From Nanobdellota archaeon (GTDB taxonomy: Archaea; Nanobdellota; Nanobdellia; Tiddalikarchaeales; Tiddalikarchaeaceae), in NCBI GenBank assembly GCA_016931175.1, contig JAFGFH010000006.1, positions 40,987 through 104,986 on the forward strand: 64,000 nt of DNA, given 5' to 3'. Under the pieces are notes generated by a model. That model saw only the letters and a program-made list of their open reading frames with translations, was not told the DNA's origin and ran no database searches. Of this stretch, positions 1-9,512 are shown in pieces. Positions within the stretch are counted from its first letter, which is position 1. Each line of letters opens with the position of its first letter. The position numbers and the translations under genes were made by a program.

Positions 1-41
1 TCACCATACCTTTCAGGATTAAACGCGACAGTAATCTTCAT
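1..41 (-). CDS. 5' end of an unidentified protein (partial)
   Basis: Reading leftwards from an ATG at 41, the frame stays open to the window edge and begins MKITVAFNPERYG. Only 13 codons are visible, so no family can be assigned. A TATA-like stretch (TTTTATAAAA on the minus strand, about 65-74) lies roughly 25 nt before the ATG, as for other genes here that look leaderless. The gene follows the RNA methyltransferase on the same strand and might belong to the same group. Confidence 0.5.
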   Translation of the reverse strand, partial: MKITVAFNPERYG

Positions 42-79
42 TACTAAACTCAACTAAGAATTCTATTTTATAAAACTTT

Positions 80-919
80 TTATTTCTTCATAACCGCGTA
101 GTAGAATCCTATCGTGTCATCGGTTTGAGGGAAGAAATACTTCGTCTTCGAAACCTTTAATTTCAATGTTTTCTCAGCCCAGACAGTGTTGTCCTCGTTC
201 TCTTCTTTTTCCAAACTGCAGGTTGAGTAAACAATTACGCCACCAGGCTTTAATACTTCAACGCAAGCCTTTAACATCTTCTTCTGCAGCGAAGCGTGCT
301 TTAAAACCTCGTGCTTGTTAACAGCTTTCAAACGCTTTTTCTCCCTCCAAACAGTTCCAGTAGCACTGCACGGAGCATCCAGCAAGATTTTGTCAAACAA
401 GACCCCTAATTTTTTCACCTTTGAAGCGTTCAAGTTAAACGTGGCAGTATTCTTAATGCCTAACCTTTGAAGGTTGAACAAGTGAGCCTTTAACCTGTCC
501 AAATTATCATCCATTGCTGCAATAACCCCTTCATTGTTCATTAACTGCGCCATGTGGCTCGTCTTCCCGCCAGGAGCGCAGGCAGCATCTAACACGATTT
601 CAACAGGTTTTGGATTTAATTCAATAACAGGCATCATGCTTGCCTTATCCTGCAGGTATAAGTAACCTAATAAGTATTCTTCAGTAGAGCTTACAGCGAA
701 AGGCTCATCTACTAACTTGAAAGCGTAACCTACTTCTTTAACAGATTCCAAGACAAAACCTTTCTCTTCCAACCTTTTCCTAAGAACATCAGGTTTAATC
801 TTTAACGTGTTAACCCTGATATACTGGCAATAGTTTGTTTTAATCTTTTCAATAAAAGAGTTAACAAAATCTTTGCCGAAACGTTCAACGTAACTCTTTT
901 CAAACTCTCTCTTTAACAT
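80..919 (-). CDS. NOP2/Sun (NSUN) family RNA m5C methyltransferase
   Basis: SAM-dependent cytosine-C5 methyltransferase acting on tRNA or rRNA in the cytoplasm. The SAM-binding motif I is DAACAPGGKT (residues 111-120). The two cysteines typical of the family are in DAPCSATGT (C184) and in the STCS motif (C234). At 279 aa it is a core-only member: a short N-terminal region followed by the Rossmann domain, with no PUA domain. Its start overlaps the end of the CCA-adding enzyme gene by 7 nt on the same strand, so the two tRNA-directed enzymes are probably co-transcribed. Whether the substrate is tRNA or rRNA cannot be told from sequence alone. Confidence 0.93.
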   Translation of the reverse strand: MLKREFEKSYVERFGKDFVNSFIEKIKTNYCQYIRVNTLKIKPDVLRKRLEEKGFVLESVKEVGYAFKLVDEPFAVSSTEEYLLGYLYLQDKASMMPVIELNPKPVEIVLDAACAPGGKTSHMAQLMNNEGVIAAMDDNLDRLKAHLFNLQRLGIKNTATFNLNASKVKKLGVLFDKILLDAPCSATGTVWREKKRLKAVNKHEVLKHASLQKKMLKACVEVLKPGGVIVYSTCSLEKEENEDNTVWAEKTLKLKVSKTKYFFPQTDDTIGFYYAVMKK

Positions 920-2148
920 AAGTAATCCTTTAAATATTCCTTAATAACTTCATTAACATCATGCTTTCTGTAAACATCAACAACTAGTTTGTTGTTATAA
1001 GTGTAAGGTTTTCCTAAAACATTATTCTTCCACTTCTTAAAGAAGTTGTCAAAGAACTCAGTTTCAACCCAAACGAAAGGACCGTAATGCTTCTTAGCCT
1101 TTGAAACATTCAATGACTCTAACTCTATGAATAACTTCTTCTCATCAGCAACTCCGTAACTGTAAACCTGCCAGCCCTCCCTGTCAAGCATTAAACTCAA
1201 TTGTTTAACCTTTCTCAAAAGTTTTGCTTTAACAACGTCGAAGTCAGCCCTGTCCTGTTTAATCTTATACATTAATAGTTTAGTTCCTCTCCTCTTGCTT
1301 CTCTCCTTAACTAATTCACTGCTTAAACCCCTCTCATTAAATAGCTTCAACAAAGGTTCTCTTAAGAAATACCTAATCCTGAACAAGAACTCGCTGAAAG
1401 CAGGATATGATACGCTGGCGCTGGCATTCCTCTCAGGCAGCAAAGGGTCAATTATTATTAAAGGCCCGCTAGTCTTGTTTTCATCTATTTTTTTCAAAGC
1501 CTCTTCTGAACTCTTATAATTCTTTTCAATGTCAATAATTATCTTAGGCTTTGCTTTTTCAAAGAAATTAACTAAGTTCTTAAAACTCTTGAAGTAAACA
1601 ATTAAGAGTTCGCAAACGTAGCCGCTGAATCCGCCTCTCGCACTCTCAGCACCATACACTTCATTCGCCTTCATGAATTGTTTGAGAAGCAGGACTTCAT
1701 TCTTTAACCTTGGATTATTCGCATATTTCTTTTTCAAATATTCTATGTGAAAATAACTAATGTCCGCACTGTTAACTGCTTTACTGGGAATATCATATTT
1801 TATTGAAGGAACTATCTCAATATCAAACCCTTTATGATTGAATTTGTAATAATCCCTTGTTCCATGAACTAAAGACATGTTCTTGAAGCAAGGAGTTACT
1901 ATCTTTTTGTAATACTTGCTGATGCTTTTTTCATCACTGAATCTCATGAAGAAATCAAGATCGTGGTTGCCTGACATCCAGGTGCCCCTGGCAGCGCTTC
2001 CTCCCATAACAATTTCAGGAGAAACTCTCAAAGATTCTGCGGATAGTTTAAGTTTGGAAATAATTTCATTAGTGACGGATTCAAGCTTCTTAACCTCTTC
2101 ACTGCCAGGCTTAACCTTTTTAATTACTTGTTTCAGAACCTCATCCAT
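913..2148 (-). CDS. cca: CCA tRNA nucleotidyltransferase (archaeal class I)
   Basis: Adds or repairs the 3' CCA of tRNA using CTP and ATP without a template. The nucleotidyltransferase signature GGSAARGTW is at residues 49-57, followed by the metal-binding pair D63 and D65 (NHDLDFF). The arrangement is that of archaeal class I enzymes, and 411 aa is close to the usual length of about 440. It is first in a minus-strand pair with the RNA methyltransferase (7-nt overlap). It diverges from the Lhr helicase across 2149-2233, which carries TATA-like sequences for both directions. Confidence 0.93.
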   Translation of the reverse strand: MDEVLKQVIKKVKPGSEEVKKLESVTNEIISKLKLSAESLRVSPEIVMGGSAARGTWMSGNHDLDFFMRFSDEKSISKYYKKIVTPCFKNMSLVHGTRDYYKFNHKGFDIEIVPSIKYDIPSKAVNSADISYFHIEYLKKKYANNPRLKNEVLLLKQFMKANEVYGAESARGGFSGYVCELLIVYFKSFKNLVNFFEKAKPKIIIDIEKNYKSSEEALKKIDENKTSGPLIIIDPLLPERNASASVSYPAFSEFLFRIRYFLREPLLKLFNERGLSSELVKERSKRRGTKLLMYKIKQDRADFDVVKAKLLRKVKQLSLMLDREGWQVYSYGVADEKKLFIELESLNVSKAKKHYGPFVWVETEFFDNFFKKWKNNVLGKPYTYNNKLVVDVYRKHDVNEVIKEYLKDYLC

Positions 2149-2233
2149 AATAATATATAGTAAGCCTTGTTTTTAAATAAATTGAGTAAAAGTTTAAAAA
2201 AAGAATAATCCCCCTTAAATTTTGAAAAAAAAC

Positions 2234-4846
2234 ATGATAAGCTTAGAGGTTAAACAATGGCTTGAACACAATAACATTAGTGAACTTACTAGTGTTCAGA
2301 AGAAGGCAATACCTGCTATTAAAGCAGGCAATAACGTGTTAATCACAGCACCTACTGGTTATGGAAAGACTCTAGCAGCTATTATACCCTTGTTTGAGAA
2401 ACTGCTTGAGGAAGATACTAAAGGCTTAAAAGTATTATACGTGGCGCCTACTAAGAGCTTAAACAGGGATATTTTCAAGAGAGTAATAAGATTCGCTGAA
2501 CACTTGGGTTTAACCATCAGCATAAGGCACGGGGATACAACTAGTTATGAGAGAACCAAGCAGGTTAAGAACCCTCCTAATGTTTTAGTAACAACCCCTG
2601 AATCTTTGCAGTCAATGCTTATAAGCCAGACTATGAAGGAGAATCTCAAGTCATTAAGGTTCGTAGTAGTTGATGAGATTCACGAACTAGTTGACAGCAA
2701 GAGAGGGGTGCAGTTAACCTTAGGGCTTGAAAGACTGAGTTTAATAGCCGACTTTGCAAGGGTTGGAATCAGCGCAACTATAAGCGATATGAACGAGGTC
2801 AGTAAGTTCTTGTGCGGTGACAGGAGCTGCGAACTCGTGCAAATCAGTGAGCCTAAAGAATCACAGGTTGAAGTTTACAAACCAGTCATAGATAAATCTA
2901 ACAAGGACTTGTCCAAGAAGCTTGGCATAGGAGTTTCTTTAACCACTATAATGGAGAGAATAAAACAGGATTTGAAATCTTCAGAAAGGGCTATAATCTT
3001 CGTTAACACGAGGCAACAGGCAGAAGTTTTAGCTTTCTCAATGAACAAAGCTTATCCTGATATTAAGATTGGACTGCACCATTCTTCACTTTCTAAAAAG
3101 CAGAGGATTCAGATGGAGAAGGCTTTGAAGGAAGGAGAGTTGAAGGCTTTAATAGCAACAAGCAGCATGGAGTTAGGAATTGACGTTGGAAGCATTGACT
3201 TAGTTGTTCAATTCATGAGCCCCAGGCAGGTTAATAAACTAGTTCAGAGGGTTGGAAGAAGCGGGCACGCTTATTACAAGAAGAGCCATGGAAAGATTTA
3301 CACCCTCAACGATGATGATTACCTGGAAAGCAAAGCAATAGTTGAATTAATGAAGCAAGGCTTTCTTGAAAAACCTGTCATCCCATTCAACGCAATGGAC
3401 GTTTTAGCGCATCAAGTAATAGGGTTCGTAAAAGACAATAATTTAATCAAAGTAAGTGAGTTATTGAAAGCAGTTAATAAGAGTTATTGTTTTAATCTAT
3501 CAGAGCAGGAGTTCAGGGATTTCTTAACATTCATGGAAGAGCTTAATTACCTGAACGTTTTTGGCGAGAAGATTAATCTTTCAAAGAAGAGCTTCTACTA
3601 TTATTTCGAGAACGTTTCAACAATACCGGACACTAAGAATTATAATATTATTAATGTTGAAAGCAATTCCAAGATTGGAACCCTTGACGAATCCTTCGTT
3701 CTTCAATACTGCAACCCTGGAGCCACTATTATTATGAGAGGAGAGCCTTGGGACGTGCTGGAGGTTGACGATGACAAGGTGAACGTTGGAAGAGCGCGCA
3801 GCTTCAGCGGAGCAGTTCCTTCATGGACTGGAGAGCTTATTCCTGTAAGCAAGGAGATTGCAGAACTTGTTGGTGAATTAAGAAAAGAGTATTACTCTAG
3901 TGAGGATATAATTCCTGACAATAAATCCTTCTTTGTGGAATTCTTTGAAAACAATATAATAATCCACTCCTGCCACGGTTCTAAAATAAACAACACTTTA
4001 GGCACGCTATTCTCGAGCATGATAAGCGCAAGAATAGGCACAAGCATAGGATTAAGAACAGACCCTTACAGGGTAATACTTACAGTTCCCCACACATTTT
4101 CAGTTAATACTCTGAAAGAGGTTATTAATACCATAAAACCTGAAATAATACCTTATATTATCAAATTAAGCGCTAAGAATACTACGCTATTCCACACCAG
4201 GTTCTTCAACGTCGGGCAAAGATTTGGAATCATAAAAAAAGGCGCAGAGTACATAGGAGCAAGGATTAATAAAATAGTTGACATGTACTCGAACACGCCA
4301 ATCTTTACTGAAACACTTAATGAGATAATCAGGGAGAAGATGAGCATTGAAGAAGCACAGGAATTATTCAAGGATTTAAAGATAGAATACACTAAGAGTG
4401 ACAAGGTTTCAAGAATAGGATTCGCAGGAGTAAACTTCGGAGGATTCAGCGGCATATTCAGGAGTGCAGAATCTTATGAGGAGATTTACGCTATAGTAAA
4501 GGAGAGGCTGAACACTAAAGTATTCAGGTTTAAATGCGTTAACTGCAAGAATAACCTTGGAGCTTTCTCTGTGCAAAGCTTCCCTTTTCAGAAGTGCCCT
4601 AAGTGCGGCGCCAAAACAATAGGTTTTGCGCCGGTAAACAAAGAGGTTGACAACGAGTGGTGGGATGAGACTTCTAACCTTTTCCTCTCTTACGGCAAGA
4701 AAGCGTGCTTCGTTCTTGCAGCTTACGGCGTCGGGGTCCGCACAGGCAAGAGGATACTTAGAAACATGACAACTGAGAAGGAATTATTGAAGAATATAAT
4801 AGATGAAGAGAAAACATTTGTGAGAACAAGAAGGTTCTGGAATTAG
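2234..4846 (+). CDS. lhr: Lhr-family superfamily 2 ATP-dependent helicase
   Basis: Large DNA/RNA helicase of the Lhr group, implicated in repair and recombination in archaea. Two RecA-like domains fill the first half: Walker A APTGYGKT (residues 39-46), DEIH box (from about residue 147), an SAT motif soon after, and a motif VI with QRVGRSGH. The Lhr winged-helix and core regions follow. The C-terminal part has a zinc-ribbon pair (CVNC near 768, CPKC near 787), typical of the archaeal Lhr form that carries a C-terminal Zn site. A TTG at 2222 in frame would add four residues (MKKN). I prefer the ATG because homologous proteins start close to this point, but a TATA-like box near 2191-2202 suits either. 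Confidence 0.92.
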   Translation: MISLEVKQWLEHNNISELTSVQKKAIPAIKAGNNVLITAPTGYGKTLAAIIPLFEKLLEEDTKGLKVLYVAPTKSLNRDIFKRVIRFAEHLGLTISIRHGDTTSYERTKQVKNPPNVLVTTPESLQSMLISQTMKENLKSLRFVVVDEIHELVDSKRGVQLTLGLERLSLIADFARVGISATISDMNEVSKFLCGDRSCELVQISEPKESQVEVYKPVIDKSNKDLSKKLGIGVSLTTIMERIKQDLKSSERAIIFVNTRQQAEVLAFSMNKAYPDIKIGLHHSSLSKKQRIQMEKALKEGELKALIATSSMELGIDVGSIDLVVQFMSPRQVNKLVQRVGRSGHAYYKKSHGKIYTLNDDDYLESKAIVELMKQGFLEKPVIPFNAMDVLAHQVIGFVKDNNLIKVSELLKAVNKSYCFNLSEQEFRDFLTFMEELNYLNVFGEKINLSKKSFYYYFENVSTIPDTKNYNIINVESNSKIGTLDESFVLQYCNPGATIIMRGEPWDVLEVDDDKVNVGRARSFSGAVPSWTGELIPVSKEIAELVGELRKEYYSSEDIIPDNKSFFVEFFENNIIIHSCHGSKINNTLGTLFSSMISARIGTSIGLRTDPYRVILTVPHTFSVNTLKEVINTIKPEIIPYIIKLSAKNTTLFHTRFFNVGQRFGIIKKGAEYIGARINKIVDMYSNTPIFTETLNEIIREKMSIEEAQELFKDLKIEYTKSDKVSRIGFAGVNFGGFSGIFRSAESYEEIYAIVKERLNTKVFRFKCVNCKNNLGAFSVQSFPFQKCPKCGAKTIGFAPVNKEVDNEWWDETSNLFLSYGKKACFVLAAYGVGVRTGKRILRNMTTEKELLKNIIDEEKTFVRTRRFWN

Positions 4847-4882
4847 AAAAGAATAAAAACAACCCATCGTTATATATCTATT

Positions 4883-5287
4883 ATGAAGATTTTTAGGAAG
4901 ACTCATTTCTGGAAAGATAACAGAACATTTATAGAGATTGAAGCGAAAAATCCTGAAAAAGAGAGGGGTTTTGCAAAAGAGGGCAGTTTATTATTAAAGA
5001 TTGGAGAACAGTCAAATGTTAAAGCAGCTTTTAAACTAGATGTTGACGAGGCAAGGGCTTTAAGGGACTCAATCGACATGTTCTTGAGATTCCATGACAT
5101 GAAGTTTTCCGAACTTATGACTGAACAACAAGAACAGTTTGAGAAGATACCTGATTATTATCCAAGGGACGAGTTCAGAAAAGACGAGCACGTTTCTGAA
5201 CCGCAAAAAACTGAACCCTTCTTCATGTTTGGTTCTGCAGATGAGCCCAAGAAAGAAAAGGATGTTAATTCAGAGTTTTATTTCTGA
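4883..5287 (+). CDS. Conserved-looking small protein of unknown function
   Basis: A 134-aa soluble protein I do not recognise. The first 75 residues look like an antiparallel beta-sheet with one helix (FIEIEAKNP, LLLKIGEQ, AAFKLDVDEA, then a helix with LRDSIDMFLRFHDM). This is a compact fold reminiscent of small nucleic-acid-binding or PC4-like proteins, but no diagnostic motif is present. The C-terminal 50 residues are charged and probably disordered. A TATA-like TTATATATC sits just before the ATG. It ends by overlapping the convergent zinc-ribbon gene by 10 nt. Confidence 0.75.
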   Translation: MKIFRKTHFWKDNRTFIEIEAKNPEKERGFAKEGSLLLKIGEQSNVKAAFKLDVDEARALRDSIDMFLRFHDMKFSELMTEQQEQFEKIPDYYPRDEFRKDEHVSEPQKTEPFFMFGSADEPKKEKDVNSEFYF

Positions 5288-5610
5288 AAACCAACACTGC
5301 CTGAATTAAGTTTATTATAACAGCTGAAGCAGTAACTGTGAAGTTCAAAACCGCTCATAACTCCCAAGAAGATGGTCGCGTTTAATGGAGTGCTGCAAGC
5401 TTCACAATTCATAACATTCAAATCCTTTTCTAAATCAACCCATTTAACATGCATAGTCTTTTCACACTTAGGGCAGTGAAAGTCAGCAACTAATAAAGGA
5501 TACTTCTTGTCATCACCATTGTTTTTCCTAACCCTGAGCATTTTAAGAACGTTCAAAGGTTCATCATTATTAACCAGTACGAATTTACACATTGGACAAG
5601 AATCTCCCAT
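5278..5610 (-). CDS. Small multi-CxxC zinc-ribbon protein
   Basis: A 110-aa protein with four CxxC knuckles: CPMC at the N-terminus, CPKC near the middle, CEAC, and CFSC near the C-terminus. Four knuckles suggest two zinc ribbons. Such proteins usually bind nucleic acid or other proteins, but this one has no further domain to name a role. It converges on the neighbouring 134-aa gene with a 10-nt overlap. A TATA-like CTTATAAAAAG (minus strand) lies about 25 nt before its ATG. Confidence 0.8.
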   Translation of the reverse strand: MGDSCPMCKFVLVNNDEPLNVLKMLRVRKNNGDDKKYPLLVADFHCPKCEKTMHVKWVDLEKDLNVMNCEACSTPLNATIFLGVMSGFELHSYCFSCYNKLNSGSVGFQK

Positions 5611-5705
5611 AACTTAAATGATTAAAACTACTTCTTTTTATAAGTTCCTATTACTAGTTAGTAAATACAAGGGTTTTTAAATAAATTAAACTATCTTTAA
5701 TTTTT

Positions 5706-6026
5706 ATGAGTATACTATTCTGGATTATTGGAGTAATAGCAGGATTTGACCTAATATTATACTCTTTTAACAGGATATCATCTAATATAAGAAGCAAGAA
5801 CTCGCAAAAGATTATGGTAAGAGACGAGGCGAGAGAAAAACTTGTAGAAAAGATAGCAGAACTCAATTCTAAACTAAAACAATCCCAGGAGAACCAGGTT
5901 TCTAAAAAAGATTATACAGAGTTAAACCACAAATACCAACTGCTTCTGAACCAGTTCAGAATCGTTAATAACAAGAATAAAATATTAGCTTCAAGAGTTA
6001 AGAAATTGAAAGACAAGATTTACTAA
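5706..6026 (+). CDS. Membrane-anchored coiled-coil protein
   Basis: A 106-aa protein with one N-terminal transmembrane helix (about residues 3-22, ILFWIIGVIAGFDLILYSF) and a long heptad-rich cytoplasmic tail (about residues 45-105) rich in E, K, L and Q. The architecture resembles small FtsB/DivIC-like or scaffold proteins, but nothing identifies the family. It is on the plus strand alone, ending 4 nt into the convergent ABC-2 permease gene. Confidence 0.72.
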   Translation: MSILFWIIGVIAGFDLILYSFNRISSNIRSKNSQKIMVRDEAREKLVEKIAELNSKLKQSQENQVSKKDYTELNHKYQLLLNQFRIVNNKNKILASRVKKLKDKIY

Positions 6027-7297
6027 TCTTTAACAATTAAATAGTAAGTTATTGATGAGAAAACTATAATATAACTTATTAAGTAATATGTTATACTAAA
6101 TAAATTGCTTAATGCAGTGTTAAGAACCAAGGCATTGTTTAAGAAAGTGATTTCGAAACTCGTAGGCATGAAAACTAACAAGACCTTAATCATTGAAGGC
6201 AGCAGTTCTACAGGATAGAACAAACCGCTTAATAAGAGGAACATGAATCCTAAAAAGATTGAAATCATAGTGCTTCCGGACTCGTTCTTGCTTGACAACC
6301 CGATTACGGAACCGATTAGTGTTGATATTATTGAGGTCAAAAATACCCCGCAAAAAAGTGTTAATAAATTAATGTTGAAATAAGCGCCGTTAAGCATGAA
6401 AACCAAGAAAGCAGGTATGAAGATTGATAAACCAACTATTGAGAAGAATAACACCTTTGAGAACAAGTAATATATTATAGGAGTGGATGAAGTCTTTAGC
6501 CTTGTAAAGAATCCATTCTTCTTATCATAAACCATGCTCACGCTTGAAAGCAGTAATATAACTATTATATTAAGAACAGTGTATAAAACTGAGAAGCTGA
6601 AACCGTCGCTGTTTTCTCCTTCAAAAACACCAACCAGTTCAGTATTTACAGGGTTAACCAGGAATTCTAAATCAATGCTGTTAAGCAAATTAATCCTGTT
6701 ATAATAATCTTCCACGCTGGCGTATAAACTGTCGTAACCGTCTCTTATTACGGGAGGCACTGAATAGTCTAGTATCTCCATCAAGTTAAGAGTTCCTTTC
6801 AAGTCGCTCTCAATTTTATTAGTTGTGTCCTTAAGCACTTCTTCAGTCTCTCTTAAAACTCTTGTATTGAAACTGCTTATGTGATTCATCAGGTAAGACC
6901 TGGCGAAGAAGCCAAGATTCGGTTTTGAATTGTCGTAGTATAACTGCAGTGAAGGCTGCTCGTAGTTTTGAATATTTTGAGAAAATGTTTCAGGAATTAT
7001 GATACCAAGCATTACTCCCTTGCTGATATCATCTCTTATCTCTGCAGAGCAGGCATCCAAAGACTGGTTTTCAACAACTATTGCAGAAAAAGAAGAGGTT
7101 AAACCGTTTAATAAAAGTCCTGAATAATCCCCTCTGTCAAGGTTGCATACTGTAACACTTAAATCAATGTCAGTGAATGAGAACATGAACATGTAAACCA
7201 GAGAGAACAGCAGAGGAAGCAGAACTATAGTCCACACCTGCTTCTTGTTCCTCTTGAACAAGATGTACTCTTTTTTTAACAATTCTATAATCTTCAT
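6023..7297 (-). CDS. ABC-2 type transporter permease
   Basis: Membrane subunit of an ABC exporter. One transmembrane helix near residues 22-42 is followed by a large extracytoplasmic region of about 190 residues and then a cluster of five or six helices in the C-terminal half, as in DrrB/YhgE/CcmB-like ABC-2 permeases. At 424 aa it has the length of the long-loop form. Its start overlaps the ATPase gene stop by 4 nt, so the two are translationally coupled. The substrate (lipid, drug, polysaccharide or peptide) cannot be inferred. Confidence 0.88.
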   Translation of the reverse strand: MKIIELLKKEYILFKRNKKQVWTIVLLPLLFSLVYMFMFSFTDIDLSVTVCNLDRGDYSGLLLNGLTSSFSAIVVENQSLDACSAEIRDDISKGVMLGIIIPETFSQNIQNYEQPSLQLYYDNSKPNLGFFARSYLMNHISSFNTRVLRETEEVLKDTTNKIESDLKGTLNLMEILDYSVPPVIRDGYDSLYASVEDYYNRINLLNSIDLEFLVNPVNTELVGVFEGENSDGFSFSVLYTVLNIIVILLLSSVSMVYDKKNGFFTRLKTSSTPIIYYLFSKVLFFSIVGLSIFIPAFLVFMLNGAYFNINLLTLFCGVFLTSIISTLIGSVIGLSSKNESGSTMISIFLGFMFLLLSGLFYPVELLPSMIKVLLVFMPTSFEITFLNNALVLNTALSNLFSITYYLISYIIVFSSITYYLIVKD

Positions 7298-8265
7298 TTG
7301 CTTGCCAGCATTACCTCATCCAAGTTAGGCTCTCTTAAACTAATCTCTGCAAAGCTTTGATTATTTTTTGACAAGAAACTGTTTATTAAGCTCTTGTCAC
7401 TCTGCGAGTCGAGAGCGAACTGCACCTCGTTCTTAATAGTGTAAATTATTTTTATACCTTTAAGCATAGTGTAATGGTTTAAAGATTCGAAAAAACTCTG
7501 GCTTAAACTGCTTAACTTAATGTGGTATAAGTAATTAAAACCTATCCTGGTCTTAATATCTTTGAATGTTCCGTAAGCAAACTTTTTCCCATTCTTTAAT
7601 ATGAGAACTCTTGAAGAATACTTCTGCGCTTCTTCAAGCAAGTGAGTAGTTAATACAACAGTCACTCCTTTATTCTTCAGAGCTGTTAAGAAATCCCATA
7701 ATATTCTTCTATTATAATAATCCAATCCGGCGAAAGGCTCGTCAAGTATTAACAATTTTGGTGAGTGAAGGCAGCTTATTATAATGTTTAATCTCTTCCT
7801 CTGCCCCCCGCTTAACTCGTCAGGGTAACTGTTCAAGTAATTATCCAACTTTAACTTCTTTAAGTACTCTATTCCAGTGCTTAAACCCTTTGCTTTGCTA
7901 ACCCCGTTCATCTCGCTGAATAATTTAATATTCTCAGATATGGTTAATTCAGTGTAGAAACTATCTTCCTGCGAGGAGAAACCAATTAATTTCTTGGAAA
8001 AAAATGGATTCTGGCCAAAGAAGTATATGCTGCCGTCACTTATTGGATTCAAACCCACCATGCTTTTAAGCAGCGTGCTTTTCCCTCCGCCGCTTAATCC
8101 TATTACGGAGAAGATTTCACCCCTGTAGACTACGAAATTAATATTATCAAGGAAGACTCTGCCGTTATACTTGTTTGTAAGGTTTTTAATAATTACTGCC
8201 TTATTCCTTCCCAGCTTAGGCTGTTTTGAGAATACTTCCTTAATTATCTTAATCGCTTTATTCAT
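7294..8265 (-). CDS. ABC transporter ATP-binding protein
   Basis: Nucleotide-binding subunit partner of the ABC-2 permease. Walker A GLSGGGKST (residues 56-64), Q-loop SSQED (about 98-101), signature LSGGQRKR (151-158), Walker B LLILDEP (171-177) and H-loop TTH (H208) are all present. A C-terminal extension of about 90 residues after the core matches the regulatory tail of DrrA/CcmA-type exporter ATPases. It leads the two-gene operon. Reverse-strand TATA-like sequence lies in the short gap before it (8266-8294). Confidence 0.93.
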   Translation of the reverse strand: MNKAIKIIKEVFSKQPKLGRNKAVIIKNLTNKYNGRVFLDNINFVVYRGEIFSVIGLSGGGKSTLLKSMVGLNPISDGSIYFFGQNPFFSKKLIGFSSQEDSFYTELTISENIKLFSEMNGVSKAKGLSTGIEYLKKLKLDNYLNSYPDELSGGQRKRLNIIISCLHSPKLLILDEPFAGLDYYNRRILWDFLTALKNKGVTVVLTTHLLEEAQKYSSRVLILKNGKKFAYGTFKDIKTRIGFNYLYHIKLSSLSQSFFESLNHYTMLKGIKIIYTIKNEVQFALDSQSDKSLINSFLSKNNQSFAEISLREPNLDEVMLASK

Positions 8266-8294
8266 ACTTTTATTATAGTATAAAGCGGAGTTAT

Positions 8295-8510
8295 TTAAAG
8301 GTTAGTTTCGATATTAACCCATTCATAAGCAAGCACTACAGAGCTTATAGCTAATACGACAAGCGCTGTCATTACAACGTATTGCAGGAGTGAAGGCTCA
8401 ACGCCTACTAGTGCTGCTAAAACGAGAAATAATACTGCTTGTGTAATGTATAAAAACTCTATCTTACCTATGTTCTTTTCAAGAACTTTCTTGTTTGCTG
8501 ATTTAGCCAT
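8295..8510 (-). CDS. Small two-helix membrane protein
   Basis: A 71-aa protein with two predicted transmembrane helices (about residues 19-36 and 44-64) after a positively charged N-terminus (MAKSANKKVLEKN), so both ends are probably cytoplasmic by the positive-inside rule. No family recognised. A clear TATA-like AAGTTATAAACT on the minus strand centred near 8535 lies about 25 nt before the ATG, supporting a real leaderless gene. It shares its upstream region with the divergent membrane regulator. Confidence 0.7.
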   Translation of the reverse strand: MAKSANKKVLEKNIGKIEFLYITQAVLFLVLAALVGVEPSLLQYVVMTALVVLAISSVVLAYEWVNIETNL

Positions 8511-8600
8511 GAATAGTGAGAATAGTTGTTAGTTTATAACTTTATCGCAGGGGTTTTAATCCAAAAAACTTTAAAGTATAACTTATTAGTATTCTCTTTA

Positions 8601-9512
8601 ATGAGAAAACTATTTCTTTTATTAATAGTATTTTCTGCATTCTCAATAGTGTTTGCTGAGGATGTTGGAGCCAAGCTTAATTCTATTAATGTTGAGATTT
8701 TGATAAATTCTGACTTATCAGTGGATGAATTTGTTACAGTTACTGGTTTTAACAATTACACTGTTAACTCTTCATATTTGTACGTTTTCCTGAATGATAT
8801 ACCTGATGATTTAATCGTCACTGACGAAAACGGAACAGTTCTCAACCAAACTTCTTTTGTAGCTAATGGTATTTTTACAATAAGGATATTGGACACTATA
8901 TCTCCTAAGAGTTCCAAAACTTATACTTTAAAATATTCCAATGATGATATTATTCAAAGATTTGACAACAACTTCGTATTCTCTTACTATTTCACTTCTT
9001 ATTATAACCTCTCGGATTTCTCTCTTGAACTTGTTCTGCCGAAAGGGTTTGGTATAACTCAGAAAGATATTAATACCATATCTCCTCCGTCTTCAAGAAT
9101 ATTCTCAGACGGGCAGCAGATAATACTGGCTTGGGAGCAGGGAATTAATTACTTGGAGAGTAATATTTACTTGGTTTTCTTTGAAAGGATAGCTTTCGGG
9201 TTGTTCTCATTGTGGTGGATAATAGGTTCAGTATTATTGGGTGCAGGAATAGGGGCAGGTGTTACTTATTATCTTCTGAAGAGGAAGAGGAAGGATATTG
9301 TAACTATGGCTTTGATAAGGGATGAGAAGCTCGTGGTTGATTATGTCTTAGACCATGATAATGAAGTGTTCCAGAACGATGTTGGAAAGGCTTTGGACTT
9401 TTCAAAACCAAAGCTTTCAAAGATAGTTCATAATCTTGAGGATAAAAAAATATTAAAAGTTAGTCCTGCAGGAAGGAAGAATAAGATATCTGTCAATAAG
9501 AAAGTATTATAA
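8601..9512 (+). CDS. Membrane-tethered winged-helix regulator-like protein
   Basis: About 303 aa. An N-terminal signal peptide (MRKLFLLLIVFSAFSIVFA) is followed by a beta-rich extracellular domain of roughly 190 residues. Then comes one transmembrane helix (LWWIIGSVLLGAGIGAGV, about residues 207-226), a basic stop-transfer segment (KRKRK), and a cytoplasmic C-terminal winged helix (LVVDYVLDHDNEVFQNDVG... FSKPKLSKIVHNLEDKKIL). This layout occurs in archaeal membrane-bound transcription factors. The ATG at 8601 is chosen over an upstream in-frame codon at 8526 because it gives a clean signal peptide and has a TATA-like box (TTAAAGTATAAC) about 25 nt upstream. What it senses is unknown. Confidence 0.82.
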   Translation: MRKLFLLLIVFSAFSIVFAEDVGAKLNSINVEILINSDLSVDEFVTVTGFNNYTVNSSYLYVFLNDIPDDLIVTDENGTVLNQTSFVANGIFTIRILDTISPKSSKTYTLKYSNDDIIQRFDNNFVFSYYFTSYYNLSDFSLELVLPKGFGITQKDINTISPPSSRIFSDGQQIILAWEQGINYLESNIYLVFFERIAFGLFSLWWIIGSVLLGAGIGAGVTYYLLKRKRKDIVTMALIRDEKLVVDYVLDHDNEVFQNDVGKALDFSKPKLSKIVHNLEDKKILKVSPAGRKNKISVNKKVL

